Source of the DNA: Cristatella mucedo
Taxonomy: Eukaryota; Bryozoa; Phylactolaemata; Cristatellidae
Assembly: GCA_009760855.2 (NCBI GenBank)
Contig: WPIO01000178.1
Span: forward strand, 1 to 55,000
DNA length: 55,000 bases
Reading direction: 5' to 3'
The notes under the pieces were generated by a model, which did not search any database, was not told the DNA's origin, and saw only the letters and a list, made by a program, of their open reading frames with translations. How positions within the stretch are numbered: the stretch's first letter is position 1; each line of letters begins with the position of its first letter. This document shows, piece after piece, positions 34,872-46,239 of the stretch. The position numbers and the translations under genes are program-made.

Positions 34872-35448
34872 AATATTAATAATAGTAATATTAATAATGC
34901 ACTTGATAAAGCACCCTCAGAGAACTCAATCTATTTCTAGGCGCTTTACATTTGCTGCAAAGGGAAATGCAATTGAATGGTGAGTAAAATCATGCTTGAT
35001 AAAAAAAAAACTTGAATAACATGGTTAGGGGTGACATGAACAGGGTCAGCATGCAAACGTGGTTAGTGGCAGCATGCACTGTGTCAGCACGCATAAGCAC
35101 ATCAAGGACGAATCACAGTGACCCACTACACGCTGCCATAAATAGTTGTGTTTTTAAGTTCTTTTTAAATTGGGTCAGGTCAGGGGATGTTCTAACGCAA
35201 GTCGGGAGGGAGTTCCAGGCTTTGGGTGCAAACGAACTATATACACGGTCTTCAAAGGATTTGAGGTTTGTATGCGGTATTGGTAGACTGTTGGATTCCG
35301 AAAAGCCGGTGGTACGACGCTTGGCCTGCGGGGGAGTAGATCTGAGAGATAAACTGGAGCCAAAGAATGAAGTGACATAAATGTGATCAACAAAACCTTG
35401 AAATCGATCCGTTGCTTGACTGGTAGCCAGTGCAGGTCGGCAAGAAGT
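34872..35448 (-). mobile_element. LINE-B 3' copy inside or beside another LINE-B
   Basis: The ATT-type tail (34872-34900), then CACTTGATAAAGCACCCTCA, the complete 3' UTR, and the RT C-terminus in reverse (minus frame 35175-35393: SLHSLAPVYLSDLL). It ends at about 35448, next to the second 82-bp repeat. Confidence 0.85.
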
Positions 35449-35529
35449 TAGAACCCCTTCCCACTATCCAGCTCCTACGTTGGGTTGATCTGCTGCTGCC
35501 ATTCATAACTAGCGTCATTATTATGTTAT
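35449..35529. repeat. 82-bp direct repeat, copy 2
   Basis: Second copy of the sequence at 33797-33878, beginning AGAACCCCTTCCCACTATCC. Confidence 0.8.
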
Positions 35530-35856
35530 TAACATCCCCCTGAGTTGACCACATTTACACATTTAAAAAGAACCTAAAAACGCACCTATTTAGGACAGCT
35601 TTTTCTTTGTCCCCGCGATTCGTTCTTTATAAGCTTATGCGTGCTGACACTGTACAAGCTGCCACTGACCAGTAGCATTTTGACCACGTGCATTTCACCG
35701 TTAAACATTTTATTCATGCTTTTTATCAAACATGATACCACTCACCATTCGATCACGTTTCTTTTGCAGCCAATTTAAAGTGCCTAGAAAGACATTAAGT
35801 TCTCAGAGGGCGCTTTAAAAAGTATGTTATTATTGTTATGATTATTATTATTTTGA
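35530..35856 (+). mobile_element. LINE-B 3' end
   Basis: Starts ACATCCCCCTGAGTTGACCA, the position reached by the LINE-B at 34871. It runs through the 3' UTR to TTATTATTATT at 35856, so it is probably the separated 3' end of that element. Confidence 0.8.
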
Positions 35857-36454
35857 ATATTCTGGGAACGGCATTACAATTGACTTAGTTCTCGAGGCTC
35901 CTATCAAAATTCTTTACAATCAGCTACACAGTGCCATTAAAATGTGTTGTGCGAAGCTAAGATTTTGATTACACCTTTAAAAACATTCGTTTTATAATGC
36001 ACTGACAGCTTCTCAGGAAGTAAATTAAGCTTGCTTGCTATAAGACATTGTTCAGCAATCGACTGTAGTGTCCCGTTGTCAAGCAATGAGAATTCATTAT
36101 CACAGACTATAAAGAAATCAACTGCCAATGTCGCAGTATGAGACATGTGCATGGTTGAGTCCACCAGAAGATATTAAAATACGCTTACTATCACTCTACG
36201 ATTGCTAATATAAACAGATTCGTAAATATAATTCTCCAGGATTTGTGGTTAAGGTTCAACTGTGTTTCCTTCTTTCGCAATCAAAGTTACGTCCTCCTAA
36301 ATACAAGAGGATCAACAGATAATGATATCCGAGATTAGAACGAAACAGGCATGTCCACATAAAGGAATGCTCATACTGACTAATAAAATACTTTTGGAAG
36401 CTGATAGGTTAGCTGCAGCGCCTAAAATCTCCTTAATCAAAATAAAACGTTTGT
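35857..36454. other. No recognised feature
   Basis: No domain in the short frames at 35937-36164 (minus) or 36322-36567 (plus). Confidence 0.4.
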
Positions 36455-36660
36455 GCAGCACCCTCAGAGAACTTAATCTCACTTTACACACTTTAAATAT
36501 ATTACAAAAAAACATGGTCGAATGGTTAGTGGCAGTATGCTCAGTGTCAACAAGAATAACGCAATAAGAGTTGGCATGTTCAGGGTCAGCATGTAATATA
36601 CGGTAAGTAGTAGCTTGCACGGTGTCAGCACTCATAAGCAAACGAAACGAAAACAAAAAG
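36455..36660 (-). mobile_element. LINE-B 3' UTR fragment
   Basis: GTGCAGCACCCTCAGAGAAC tail box, then GGTTAGTGGCAGTATGCTCA and a GTGTCAGCACTCATAAGC block, as in the other LINE-B 3' UTRs. Strongly diverged. Confidence 0.75.
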
Positions 36661-36684
36661 GTCCTATAAATGCTGTAATATGAA

Positions 36685-37055
36685 TAGTAATATATTGTAT
36701 AGCACCCTAACAGAGCCTAATGCCTTTCTAGGTACTTTAAATTTGCTGCAGAGAATAGTTTATCGAATTGTTAATGATAGCCTGCTCATGATTAACATTG
36801 TTCGGGTTGACATGCACAGGGTCAGCAAGCAAGTGTAGTTAGTGGCACCATGCACATTCTCAACATGCATAAGCACATAAACCTCAAATCACAGGGACCT
36901 GCTAAATTCTGCGATAAATAGATGAGTTTTTAGTTTCTTTTTAAATGTGGTCAAGTCAGGAGATGTCGTGAATCAAGTCGGAAGTGAGTTCCAGGCTTTG
37001 AGAGAATACAAACTAAAGACGTGGTCTTCAAAGGATTTGAGGTTTATATCAAAGG
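36685..37055 (-). mobile_element. LINE-B 3' fragment
   Basis: A second LINE-B tail directly beside the previous one (TTGTATAGCACCCTAACAGA), running through GACATGCACAGGGTCAGCA to TCCAGGCTTTGAGAG and GTCTTCAAAGGATTTGAGG (RT C-terminus). Confidence 0.82.
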
Positions 37056-38209
37056 CACGAAGGTCTCGAGATGAGTTGATGCACGTAGAATCATTGAGAC
37101 AGCTAAACAATTTAACAATACAAATACATGAACAGTAGCGACCACAAGGGTGCTCCAAAAAATAACCTGCTTAAGCCGAAGAGGCAGGCAACGATTAGAT
37201 TCGTCCACAAAGCTTGCTTTAATGGTAGATGACGACTCGGCTGATGACTGTGCCGATAGCTACTGAGCGCGCTTCTTAGGGAGCCGACGGTAGGTAATGG
37301 CGGAGGAGGCGGCTCTCTAGCGTCATTTGCAGCTTCAGTAGCAGCTTTACTGACTGCCAGTCTTGCTAGCAGTCAACTCAGCCGTACGTGCAAGGGAGTC
37401 ACTCGGGTTCTCTAAGGTGGTGGGAATAATTTAATATTAGTACTAATAGCGTTGAATAGCTAATGTAAAAATGTAGAATCAATGTAAAATCAAGGGAAAT
37501 ACCACGTGGCTTCTGCTTCTTCGTTAGTCTCTCCAGCCCCTTGTCATTCGTGCGGCCCCCTAAACTGTTTTGGTCACGTGAGTTATTCGGCCGTCTGCTT
37601 CTTTCTCTGTCTCGCATGCCCGTTACTACAGGCAAAAATGGATCGTTTCGTTTTTTCACCTTCAGTTGCAATAATTCGTCGTGCTTCTGTTTCTACCGTA
37701 GTCTATGCGGCCAGTTGTTGCTGGCGTGAATGCCTCCTTCTTGCAGTCCCTATGCAGCACGCCATTGAGCAGCCTCGTCTAGTCTCTCTGCGGCCCGCGG
37801 CTGCTCGCGAAAGCGCCATTTAGTTTCACCATTCCCTGATGCAGGATCTTGATTGGGGTTCATTCAAAAGAATATTCCGGATTTAAATGTAGAGTCAGTT
37901 TTAAATTCACAGTCACTTAGCTAAACTGGTTGAACTAACACGTTAAACTCGTCGGGCAGCTTTCCAACATGCTGACTCAGGTACGCCGAGCGAAAGCTTC
38001 GGCCGCAGCCGAGCGAGTGCAGGCTACTGGTATGCCAAGGCCATATTTTTTTAGATCTTTAAGTTCCAAAAGTTCCACGCTCTATGTGGTTAAGCTCGAT
38101 CATTTTAATGTTTCATTTCAAGTATAATAGTGCTCGCTGCATCTACACGTGTCAATGAGTAAATTATCTCTCTCCGTGTTTTGACGTACCCCATCGCTGT
38201 AATAACAAC
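37056..38209. other. No recognised feature
   Basis: The frames at 37399-37671 (minus) and 37506-37823 (plus) overlap on opposite strands and neither shows a domain. The region 37500-37830 is more GC-rich than its surroundings but has no identifiable exon. Confidence 0.4.
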
Positions 38210-38290
38210 GATGATAATACATTTGTTATAGCGCCCTCAGGGAGATCAATCTCTTTCTAGGCACTTCAAATATGCTGCAAAAGAAACTTA
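38210..38290 (-). mobile_element. LINE-B tail fragment
   Basis: ATAATACATTTGTTATAGCG, then CCCTCAGGGAGATCAATCTC: an 80-base tail directly followed by a second, longer LINE-B tail. Confidence 0.72.
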
Positions 38291-38745
38291 ATAATAATAA
38301 TGCACTTGATAAAGCACCCTCGGAGAACTCAATCTCTTTGTAGGCACTTTACGTTTGCTGCAAAGGGAAACGCGATTGAATGGTGAGTAATATCATGCTT
38401 GATAAAAAATCATGAATAGCGTGGTTAGGGGTGACATGCACAGGGTCAGCATGCAAATGTGATTAGTGGCAGCATGCACAGTGCCAGCACGCATAAGTAC
38501 ATGAAGGACAAATCACTGGGACCCACTAAAGGCTGTCCTAAATAGGTGCGTGTTCAAGTTCTTTTTAAATGTGGTCAAGTCAGGGGATGTCCGGACGCAA
38601 GTTGGGAGGGAGTTTCAGGCTTTGGGAGAATACGAATTAATGCACGGTCTCCAAAGGATTTGAGATTTGTACGAGGTATTGGTAAACTGTTGGATTCCGA
38701 AAAGCGGGTGGTACTATGCTTGGCTTGGTGGGGGAGTAGACCTGA
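38291..38745 (-). mobile_element. LINE-B 3' copy
   Basis: AATAATGCACTTGATAAAGC tail, the complete 3' UTR and the RT C-terminus in reverse as far as GGTGGGGGAGTAGACCTGAG. Confidence 0.85.
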
Positions 38746-39079
38746 GTTAGTCTAATCTGCACTCCTATTGTGCAACTATTAATTCATTTCATAGGACTTA
38801 ATATAAATGCGGACGTCAATGATAAAAAAGGAAACAACTGACAATCGTAGTTTACCATCGGAGATGATGCATTGGACGACTTTTGCCTGGTTGGTGTCAG
38901 CACGACGGGGTCTGTGCTTGCGTTAAGTTCGTAAAGGTTCATACACTTTTGGCAAATTATTAAATTAATTATTATATTATATATTATATTAATTATTATT
39001 ATAAATTAAATTATTTATTAAATTTTTATGAGGAAAAATGGGAGCAGTTAACCGGCCCAAGCAGCTTCAAGACGCTTAC
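38746..39079. other. No gene; AT-rich block
   Basis: Contains an AT-only stretch at 38959-39028 (TTAATTATTATATTATATAT-like). It lies just 3' of the candidate exon 39080-39279 on the minus strand. Confidence 0.5.
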
Positions 39080-39279
39080 CATTGATAATAAAGGCTTACT
39101 AAAATCTTTGATGGTCTCCACCTTGGTGGGGTGAGCCAAATTTCCTGGCCAAACTACCACGGGCTCGCTAAGAGTTATCTGTCTTTCAGAACTTGCACTG
39201 ATCTGGGTTAACGCCCAGGTTAATCGTACAGAAATTTGGCCAGACCATGCTGTCATTCCAAGCATGTCATGCACCTTAA
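39080..39279 (-). CDS. Candidate exon, possible end of a fibronectin type III domain
   Basis: A 200-bp open stretch lies between acceptor TTGTTTACAG (39280 onward) and donor GTAAGC (39074-39079). It starts in phase 1 and ends in phase 0. It begins KVHDMLGMTAWSGQISVRL. This resembles the F-G strands of a fibronectin type III domain, where a V-x-x-x-x-x-G-x-S/T-x-W-S pattern is common. The remaining residues (PVVVWPGNLAHPTKVETIKD and beyond) are not recognised. No neighbouring exons were found, so its gene is unknown. It is on the same strand as the Ig gene but upstream of that gene's start codon, so it belongs to another gene, or the Ig start is wrong. Confidence 0.4.
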
Positions 39280-39504
39280 CTGTAAACAAGTATATCAGCA
39301 GCGTAGTTAGGAACCATAGGGATTTTTCTACTTTGACTCGCCGTAATTTTATGAAATACTGCGAGGGTTAAAGCGATAGTAAATTGCATGCGGAAAATAT
39401 CTGCCCTTCTAAACGGTGTGGTGATGTTCGTTAGAAGGCGGCTGGTCTTATCTTGGGCTTGCTGAATGAACCCAAATACGGCGCCCAGCTGACTAAAGTT
39501 ATTA

Positions 39505-40690
39505 AAGGCAAAAGTTACTAAATTTGCTGCAGAGAAAGCTTCATCAAATGGTTAATGGTAGCCTTCTCATGATTAACATATAATAACGTGACATGCACAG
39601 GATCAGCATCCAAGTACGGTTAATGGCATCATGCTCAGTGTCAGCACGCATAAGCACATAACGGACGAATCACAAGGACAAACTTAATGCTGTCATAAAT
39701 AGGTGCATTTTTAGTTTCTTTTTATGTGGTCAAGTTAGGAGATGTGCCGCAAGTTAGGAGTGAGTTTCTGGCTTTAGGACCATACAAAATAAGGCACGGT
39801 CTCCAAAAAATTTGAGGTTCTGAAGAGGTATAGGTAAACAATTAAATTACGAAAAACGGGTGTTACGATGCTTAGCCTGGTGGAGGAGTAGATCTTATAG
39901 GTAGGCTGGAGCCAAAGAATAAAGGGACCTAAAAGTGAGTTGCAAAACCTTTAAGTCGATGCGTTGCTTGACTGGTAGCCAGTGCAGGTCGACGAGAAGT
40001 GGTGTGCTGTGGCAACTTCGACTCTCACGACAGACAAGTCTAGCTGCGGAGTTGTGCACCAGCTGTAATCGCCTGATTGCACATGCCGGTAGGCCAGCAT
40101 GCAGTGAGTAACACAAGTCAAGACGAGATGTCACAAATGCATGGACCAACTTGGAAGTGGTTTCCTTATCTAAGCAAGCCCGAATTTTAGCATTGCTGTA
40201 AAGCTGAAAGTAATCAGAATTGATTGTGGAGCTGATGTAGTTGTCTAACGAAAGATTGTGGAGCTGATGTAGTTGTCTAACGAAAGGTCACTTTGGAACA
40301 TGACGCCTCGATTGTTTGCAGATTCAAGAGGACTTATGCTGGCAGAGACGATTGTGGCTTTTAGCCTTTGCAATTTCTGAATGGCACTTGGTTTGCCCAA
40401 GACTAGTAGGTTGGTTTAATTATCATTCAATTTAAGAAATTTTGCTGCCATTAATGTGCGGATGTTATCAAATCATGCAGCAAGGGAGTTAAGAGAAATT
40501 GACGTTCTGGAGGCCTTTCAGGGATCAAAGCAAATGTACAACTGCAGTGTCATGTGCATACAATTCAAAGCCTAGATTGTGCCCGGTAATCACATCGGCA
40601 AGAGGGAGAGCATAAACTGTTAAAAGAACAGGACCAAGCTCAAACCTCTGCGGACCCCATATTTCAAAGGTTCCTCGGAAGGTCTTTGTC
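39505..40690 (-). mobile_element. LINE-B, long fragment (RT and 3' UTR)
   Basis: The 3' UTR starts at about 39525. Then come the RT C-terminus (minus frame 39895-40149: SRLDLCYSLHAGLPACAIRR, VDLHWLPVKQRIDLKVLQL) and the RT core up to CCCCATATTTCAAAG at 40690. No tail is retained. Confidence 0.85.
40223..40286 (-). repeat. 32-bp tandem duplication in LINE-B
   Basis: Two identical adjacent copies of a 32-bp unit beginning ATTGTGGAGCTGATGTAG (40223-40254 and 40255-40286). Other LINE-B copies have it once. The identity implies a recent duplication. Confidence 0.92.
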
Positions 40691-40714
40691 CACATTTATG
40701 TGGTTCTAACGAGG

Positions 40715-41455
40715 CATGGCTAAGCGATTCGAGCCAGAACAGCAGGTTGTACGCTTCATTGCCTGGCGGTGAAGTAGTTCTGATTGTTAGTCTGGAGCAT
40801 AAGAACGAAGAGACCTAAAAGTAAGTGACAGAATCTTGAAGTCGAGACGCTGCTTGATTGGGAGTCAGTGCTGGCCGGCGAGAAGTGGTGTGTCGAGGGT
40901 ACTGCGATCCTCACGCCAGACAAGCCTAGCTGCTGCAGAGTTTTGCACCAGCTGTAAGTGCCTGATTGCACAAGCCAGTATAGCAGCAAGCAGTGAGTTA
41001 TAGAAGTCGAGACGGGTTGTCAAAAATGCATGGACCAATTTAGACGTGGCATTACATTTCTAAACAACCCTGAGTTGTAGCAATATTATGTAGCTGAAAA
41101 AAAGTGACTTGACTGTGGAGCTGATGTGGTCGTCTATTGGAAGATCATATTGGAACAGGATACCTAGATTACATGCAGATTCAGCAACAGATTTGCCGGC
41201 ATTGTCGGTTTTTCACGTTAGGTCTTCCTATTTCTGAATCACACTCGGTTTGCTCATAACTATTAAGTTAGTCTTGTCATTGTTCAATTTAGGAAAGTTT
41301 GCTGTGCCATCTATGTACGGATGTCATCAATACATGCAACAAGGGTATTTATGTAATTTGACGTGCTTGAAGGCTGGGAAGAATCAAAGCAGAGGTACAT
41401 CTGAGTGTCGTCTGCATACAAGTGAAAGCCTAGATTCTGCATGGAAACCTTTGAT
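40715..41455 (-). mobile_element. LINE-B RT fragment
   Basis: The same orientation and content as 39800-40590 (TTGATTGGGAGTCAGTGCTG, then CTCACGCCAGACAAGCCTAG, then GAGTGTCGTCTGCATACAAG), so a second tandem LINE-B. It is truncated at both ends. Confidence 0.82.
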
Positions 41456-42261
41456 ACGACTCCTTTATCTGAGTAATGAAATGAGGTGTAATCTGCTCAG
41501 TACTTTCGATAAAGCCCTAATAATCTCCTGCCGAAACATTCCAGTTTTAAGTTTTTATAAGCCCCAATAGCGGCACGACCCTCAACCATTAGTAGCTTTG
41601 TATCTAGTTCGGGTCCTCAGTCATTGACGTTTCTGAAGCATTAAAGTTGTAGTCGAGCTCATCTTTTTAATACGTTCCCTTCGACGCAGTATGAGACAAC
41701 TAAAGATTTTCTGGTCATTTTCAACCTCTCTGCTGACATTTTTATCATGATAGATTTAATCTCTCCGATATTATGCGAGACAGCACGCCTCGCGGTAGCC
41801 ACCTAGTGAATGCGCGTATACGTATAGTAAATCCTCTTAAATCCATTCTCGCGTAAGCACAGACTGAGTCGGATTTTTTAAAATATACTGTCCCTACGGT
41901 AACAGAAAAGAGCTCCAGCAGGCCATGCTATGCTCAGGTAGCTAGACACCTGAAGATAGCGCCTCCGTTGCAGTTAAATAGACTTCTCTATATCTAGGAA
42001 GATTGCCTTGCTTATGTAAGGTTTAGGCTTCTTACGTTACCACCGTCTTCAGCTTCTATCAGCAGCTCTCTGGCTTTCGCTGCAGCATCCACAAGATCAT
42101 AGCCGAAATTCCGAGCCTCAAGATATCACTATTATTTTTTATATAACAGCAATTAGTATCATGGTGACAAGCGCTATGTTTGAGAACTGAGGGAAGTGGT
42201 TCAGATTATATTACACTGCATTTTTAAAATCTACTATAACTATCACATAAGGATTAAGCCA
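41456..42261. other. No recognised feature
   Basis: No domain, repeat or splice evidence seen. Confidence 0.4.
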
Positions 42262-42450
42262 CTTTGGAAGCGCTCTAAGAGACCCTAATCTTTATCTAGA
42301 CCCTTAACAACTTTCCTTAGGAGAATCATTAATAATTATAATGTTTGCATGTTTTTATAACATTCTCAGAGAACCTAATCTAATCTAGGAAGCACGATTA
42401 AATGGTCGTTGGTAAAATGCAAAATTTCAGCACGATTAAGCGTACAAAAT
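42262..42450 (-). mobile_element. Two decayed LINE-B/SINE tail fragments
   Basis: CTCTAAGAGACCCTAATCTT (42277 onward) and TCTCAGAGAACCTAATCTAA (about 42364) both match the shared tail in reverse. The second continues into a 3' UTR-like GATTAAATGGTCGTTGGTAA. Confidence 0.55.
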
Positions 42451-42479
42451 AAATATCCCAAGAATCCAGAAAGCTGAAA

Positions 42480-42960
42480 CTAATTGTGAAATTGGCAGCT
42501 GCATCGCGTTTCAGCTATGCAGGGACGCTGGCTGGTCCGGGCCGTTTGAGGCCATAGCATGGGAAGGTACAAGCGTAATTGCAGCACACTTTGTAGATAA
42601 ACCTAAAACATTGCTTGCTATAATATGCAATGAAGCTGCAGTTTTGCGAAGCTTTTTGTTGTAATGGCAGCTGCATCGCAGCTTGACTCTATATGGCTGC
42701 CATTTTGGCCGAGTCATCGGAGGCGACAGCCCGAAAACGAGGAAGGTAAACGTCTGAAATTGTGTGAGCTAACCTACAACACTACTCTCTATGATTTAGA
42801 TAAAATGAAAACCGCCGTTTGAGAAGCTTTCTTTACAGAAGTGTCAGCTATATTAGAGTTCAATTACTTAGGGCTGCTATCTGAGCCGGGCCATTCGGAA
42901 CCACTGAATGAGAGCACGGAACGGCCACCAAAACGTACACAGAGCCCACATCAAATCACA
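42480..42960 (+). repeat. Satellite-like tandem repeat, about 3 monomers
   Basis: GGCAGCTGCATCGC occurs at 42494 and GGCAGCTGCATCGCA at 42666 (172 bp apart). The GTTTTGCGAAGC box at 42641 recurs as GTTTGAGAAGC at 42817 (176 bp apart). Same monomer as 46240-47720. Confidence 0.75.
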
Positions 42961-44002
42961 CCAAGCCGGAAATTGAACTAAAGCAACCTGTTATTTCTTA
43001 CATCCACGGCCAGAAGGGTAGCCAGCAAAGAACTTTGAATCTGCTGGGTATGCAGGCCAATGCTCAAGGTGTTCTGTCTAATCCGTTACACCACTCTAAT
43101 CTTTCTTAGTTACTGCAATCACAGTGAGAGATAACTGAGTTTTTCAAGAAAAAATCAAGTACTGTAGGTATTAATCATTGCTCTCTGGCATTGAGCCTTT
43201 ATTTGACTCCAAAAACTGTAAATGTCTTATACTACGCGATTTCGTCACGGAGGGGGGGCCTTGGATGTTCTATTCATACGGCGACGACAGCCTGCGATGT
43301 CAGACAATAATTTCAAGCACACAACTGAAAAGCCTACAACGAGGCAGGAGCGCTGCTCCTTGGCAGATAGGGTTTGGATGTCAGCTAAATCCTCGAACTA
43401 AACGTACATAACTGTCCCACGTTTTCGATTATAACAGACTCGACTACAATCTAATAATTTTTTATATGAACCGACTTCTAGCAGGTTACTGGAAAGTGCA
43501 AAGTGGATATGCATTAATCTGACTAATCAGATCATTAAAAATTGACAATCGAAGTAAATTCGGCCAAGGAATTTCTTTTCCACATTGTGTACTTGTTCAA
43601 AGTGCTCTAGGAGAGGTTCCCAAAGTGATGATACTCCATAAACTAAAGATACTACAGAAAATGATACTCCACCCATTTATTTACTGCCGATCCTCACGGT
43701 AGCCTATTCGGACTGAAAACCTATTTGGAAGGCCATAGCTAGTAAACCTATCGTCTCATCAGTGCTAATGATAAAATTGTTCTGATCACTGAGCTGCCAC
43801 TACCAACACAACGAATACGAGTTCATATACACATTACCAACGGCTTTTGCAACCTAACCTTTGAGAACAAATACCTCAGCATGCTAAGACATACCTGCAC
43901 CTAATCGTTAGTAGAACAGAAAGCTGCGATGACAGTCGGCAACGAGTGTGGATATCCGTTCACTATAGTGGGGGGTACGAGTTTCGTCCATTGATTCCGT
44001 TC
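42961..44002. other. No recognised feature
   Basis: No domain or repeat recognised. The 77-codon plus frame at 43178-43411 is probably chance. Confidence 0.4.
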
Positions 44003-44084
44003 GCTAAAGACCTTTTAGTCATCTCTTGTATAGAGCCCTTAGAGAATATGTGATCTCTCTATAGGTCCTTTAGGCACTTTTCTT

Positions 44085-44124
<40 letters not shown>

Positions 44125-44167
44125 AATAAATAAATACATATATATATATACATATATATATATATAA

Positions 44168-44226
<59 letters not shown>

Positions 44227-44265
44227 CATATATATATATGTATACGTATATATATATATATATAC
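44003..44265 (-). repeat. LINE-B-like tail fused to a (CT)n-(AT)n microsatellite
   Basis: A decayed tail (CTTGTATAGAGCCCTTAGAG, 44026 onward) is followed by CT units (44082-44109) and then an AT/ATAC array to 44265. Overlapping Tyr/Ile-rich frames on both strands are translations of the array. Confidence 0.8.
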
Positions 44266-44944
44266 TTTCGGAGAAAGACACAATTTCACCGTCTGAGAGT
44301 GAATCAGCTGGATTTCCGAAAAAATCATTTCTCTTACGTAGTCCGCACGCATATATGTGCTATCCAGTCACAAATATATGTACTATCCAGTCGCACAGAG
44401 CTTCAGGCGTCTCCTCAGTTTGATGGTTGCATTACTAAAGGAGATTTTTTAGCACAGTGCCAAACGAGATAAATGATAATGACGTTATAGACGGCGGTTA
44501 AATACGAATCGTTTGCATGACTCTTTTCTTCTATATATAAATGTGCTTTAAATCTTCCCAGACCTTTTTCTGAGTCGTCCCTACCTCCTACAATGCTTCA
44601 GTCGAGTCTTGTTATTTTCGATGGCCTACCGACCCATAGCCATTTGCAGTGTATCCACACTAGTGGGTCAATTGTAAACGGACTTTTCATAGGCAATTAT
44701 AAAATAGCCTACATAATTCTTTCATTTCGTCTACTTTGATACAGTCATAGACTGCATTAAGAGTATCCCGAACGGGCATAACCATTTCGCTGACATATTT
44801 ATAGTGATTGGTCGTTTAATATTCTTACGACATGTTTAGACTGAGTGCTGTAGAGAAGCCGCCGAGACGAATGATTTATTTACAGCTAGATCTCATAAAG
44901 CCCGCCTTGCCCATGCATTGCATGATTTGGATTTATGACAGAAT
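44266..44944. other. No recognised feature
   Basis: No domain, repeat or splice evidence seen. Confidence 0.4.
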
Positions 44945-45550
44945 TCAAGCTAGCCCGTTCATTAGCTATATCCCGTCCTGACTTATGCAACTCACTAATC
45001 GCACGTCTGTCGGCTCGTGGAATTAATAACCTATGGTCCAAAACTCATCGGTAAGGTTGTTAGTTGTGAACGCCACAATTGTCGCATTTCGCCTCTGATC
45101 GACATGGGCTGTTTTCACCTGCCCACGTTGCTTTGCGATTGGCGCGAATGACGCACGCCGCTCACGCTTAGGCTATTGGCAGGCACGGTATCCTGCCACT
45201 AATGTCAAGGTTATTCACGGGCTCGGAATTATACCGAACTGGGATAGTCAAGACTCGGGGTTATTCCACGACTCAAGTTTATTCCCCGAGCTCTCATTTA
45301 TTCAATATATATGCTTTGAGGGCAATAATTGGGTCTCTTTCACCGCTCACGCACGTGTGTCTCCACGAGACTCAACGAGATATGCTGCAGCGGGAGCCAC
45401 AGTAGCATAACACCTGCACTGGCTCCCCATCATCAAGCAGTGTCTTGACTTCAAAGTTTTGTCTCTCACTAGTTGGCCCTCCATTCTCTTTCTCTAGCCT
45501 ACCCATCCGAACCTCGTCCCGATCACGCCAGGCACTACCGCCCGTTTTGA
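44945..45550 (+). mobile_element. Diverged LINE-B fragment with a central insertion
   Basis: 44945-45100 matches the region CCCGTCTTGACTTCTGTAAC of LINE-B (here CCCGTCCTGACTTATGCAAC). 45405-45550 matches the later LHWLP block (CACCTGCACTGGCTCCCCAT). About 300 bp between them (45100-45405) is not LINE-B. Confidence 0.65.
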
Positions 45551-45660
45551 CTGAGGCCATTTAGCTAAGCCTCGAACCAAAACCAGCTAAGATTTTGTAT
45601 GTTTATAACCATCTCAAAAAAATTGTAATATGCAATAGAACATCTACGTATGCATCCATC

Positions 45661-45674
45661 ATATATATATATAC

Positions 45675-45711
<37 letters not shown>

Positions 45712-45735
45712 CATATATATATATAATATGTATGT
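45661..45735. repeat. (AT)n/(ATAC)n microsatellite
   Basis: AT-dinucleotide array with interspersed ACGT and ATAC units, ending in ATGTATGTATAAA. Confidence 0.92.
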
Positions 45736-45873
45736 ATAAATATTCTCTCTATATGCGTTTAAATCTCCAGAGCAGACTTTTCTACCTAGCGTAATGTATG
45801 ATCTCTTCCAATACATGCATACCTATCTTTCTGGCTCGGATGCAGAGACAGAGAAGAGAGGGACGGAGGCACG

Positions 45874-46075
<202 letters not shown>

Positions 46076-46239
46076 GTGGCGTGGTCAGCTGCCAAGCACC
46101 GGTATTCGTTCACTCGCTAAAATCACAGTTTTCTAGACGGAACGAGGTTCCAGGTTCACAACGAAGACGGACGGGGAACACTTGAAATAAAAATAAATCG
46201 TGAAAGAAGCGAAGAGTTGCGACTAAAAGAATAAAAAGC

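Noticed and set aside
44059-44423. Tyr/Ile-rich frames on both strands
   Set aside because: Translations of the AT/ATAC microsatellite.
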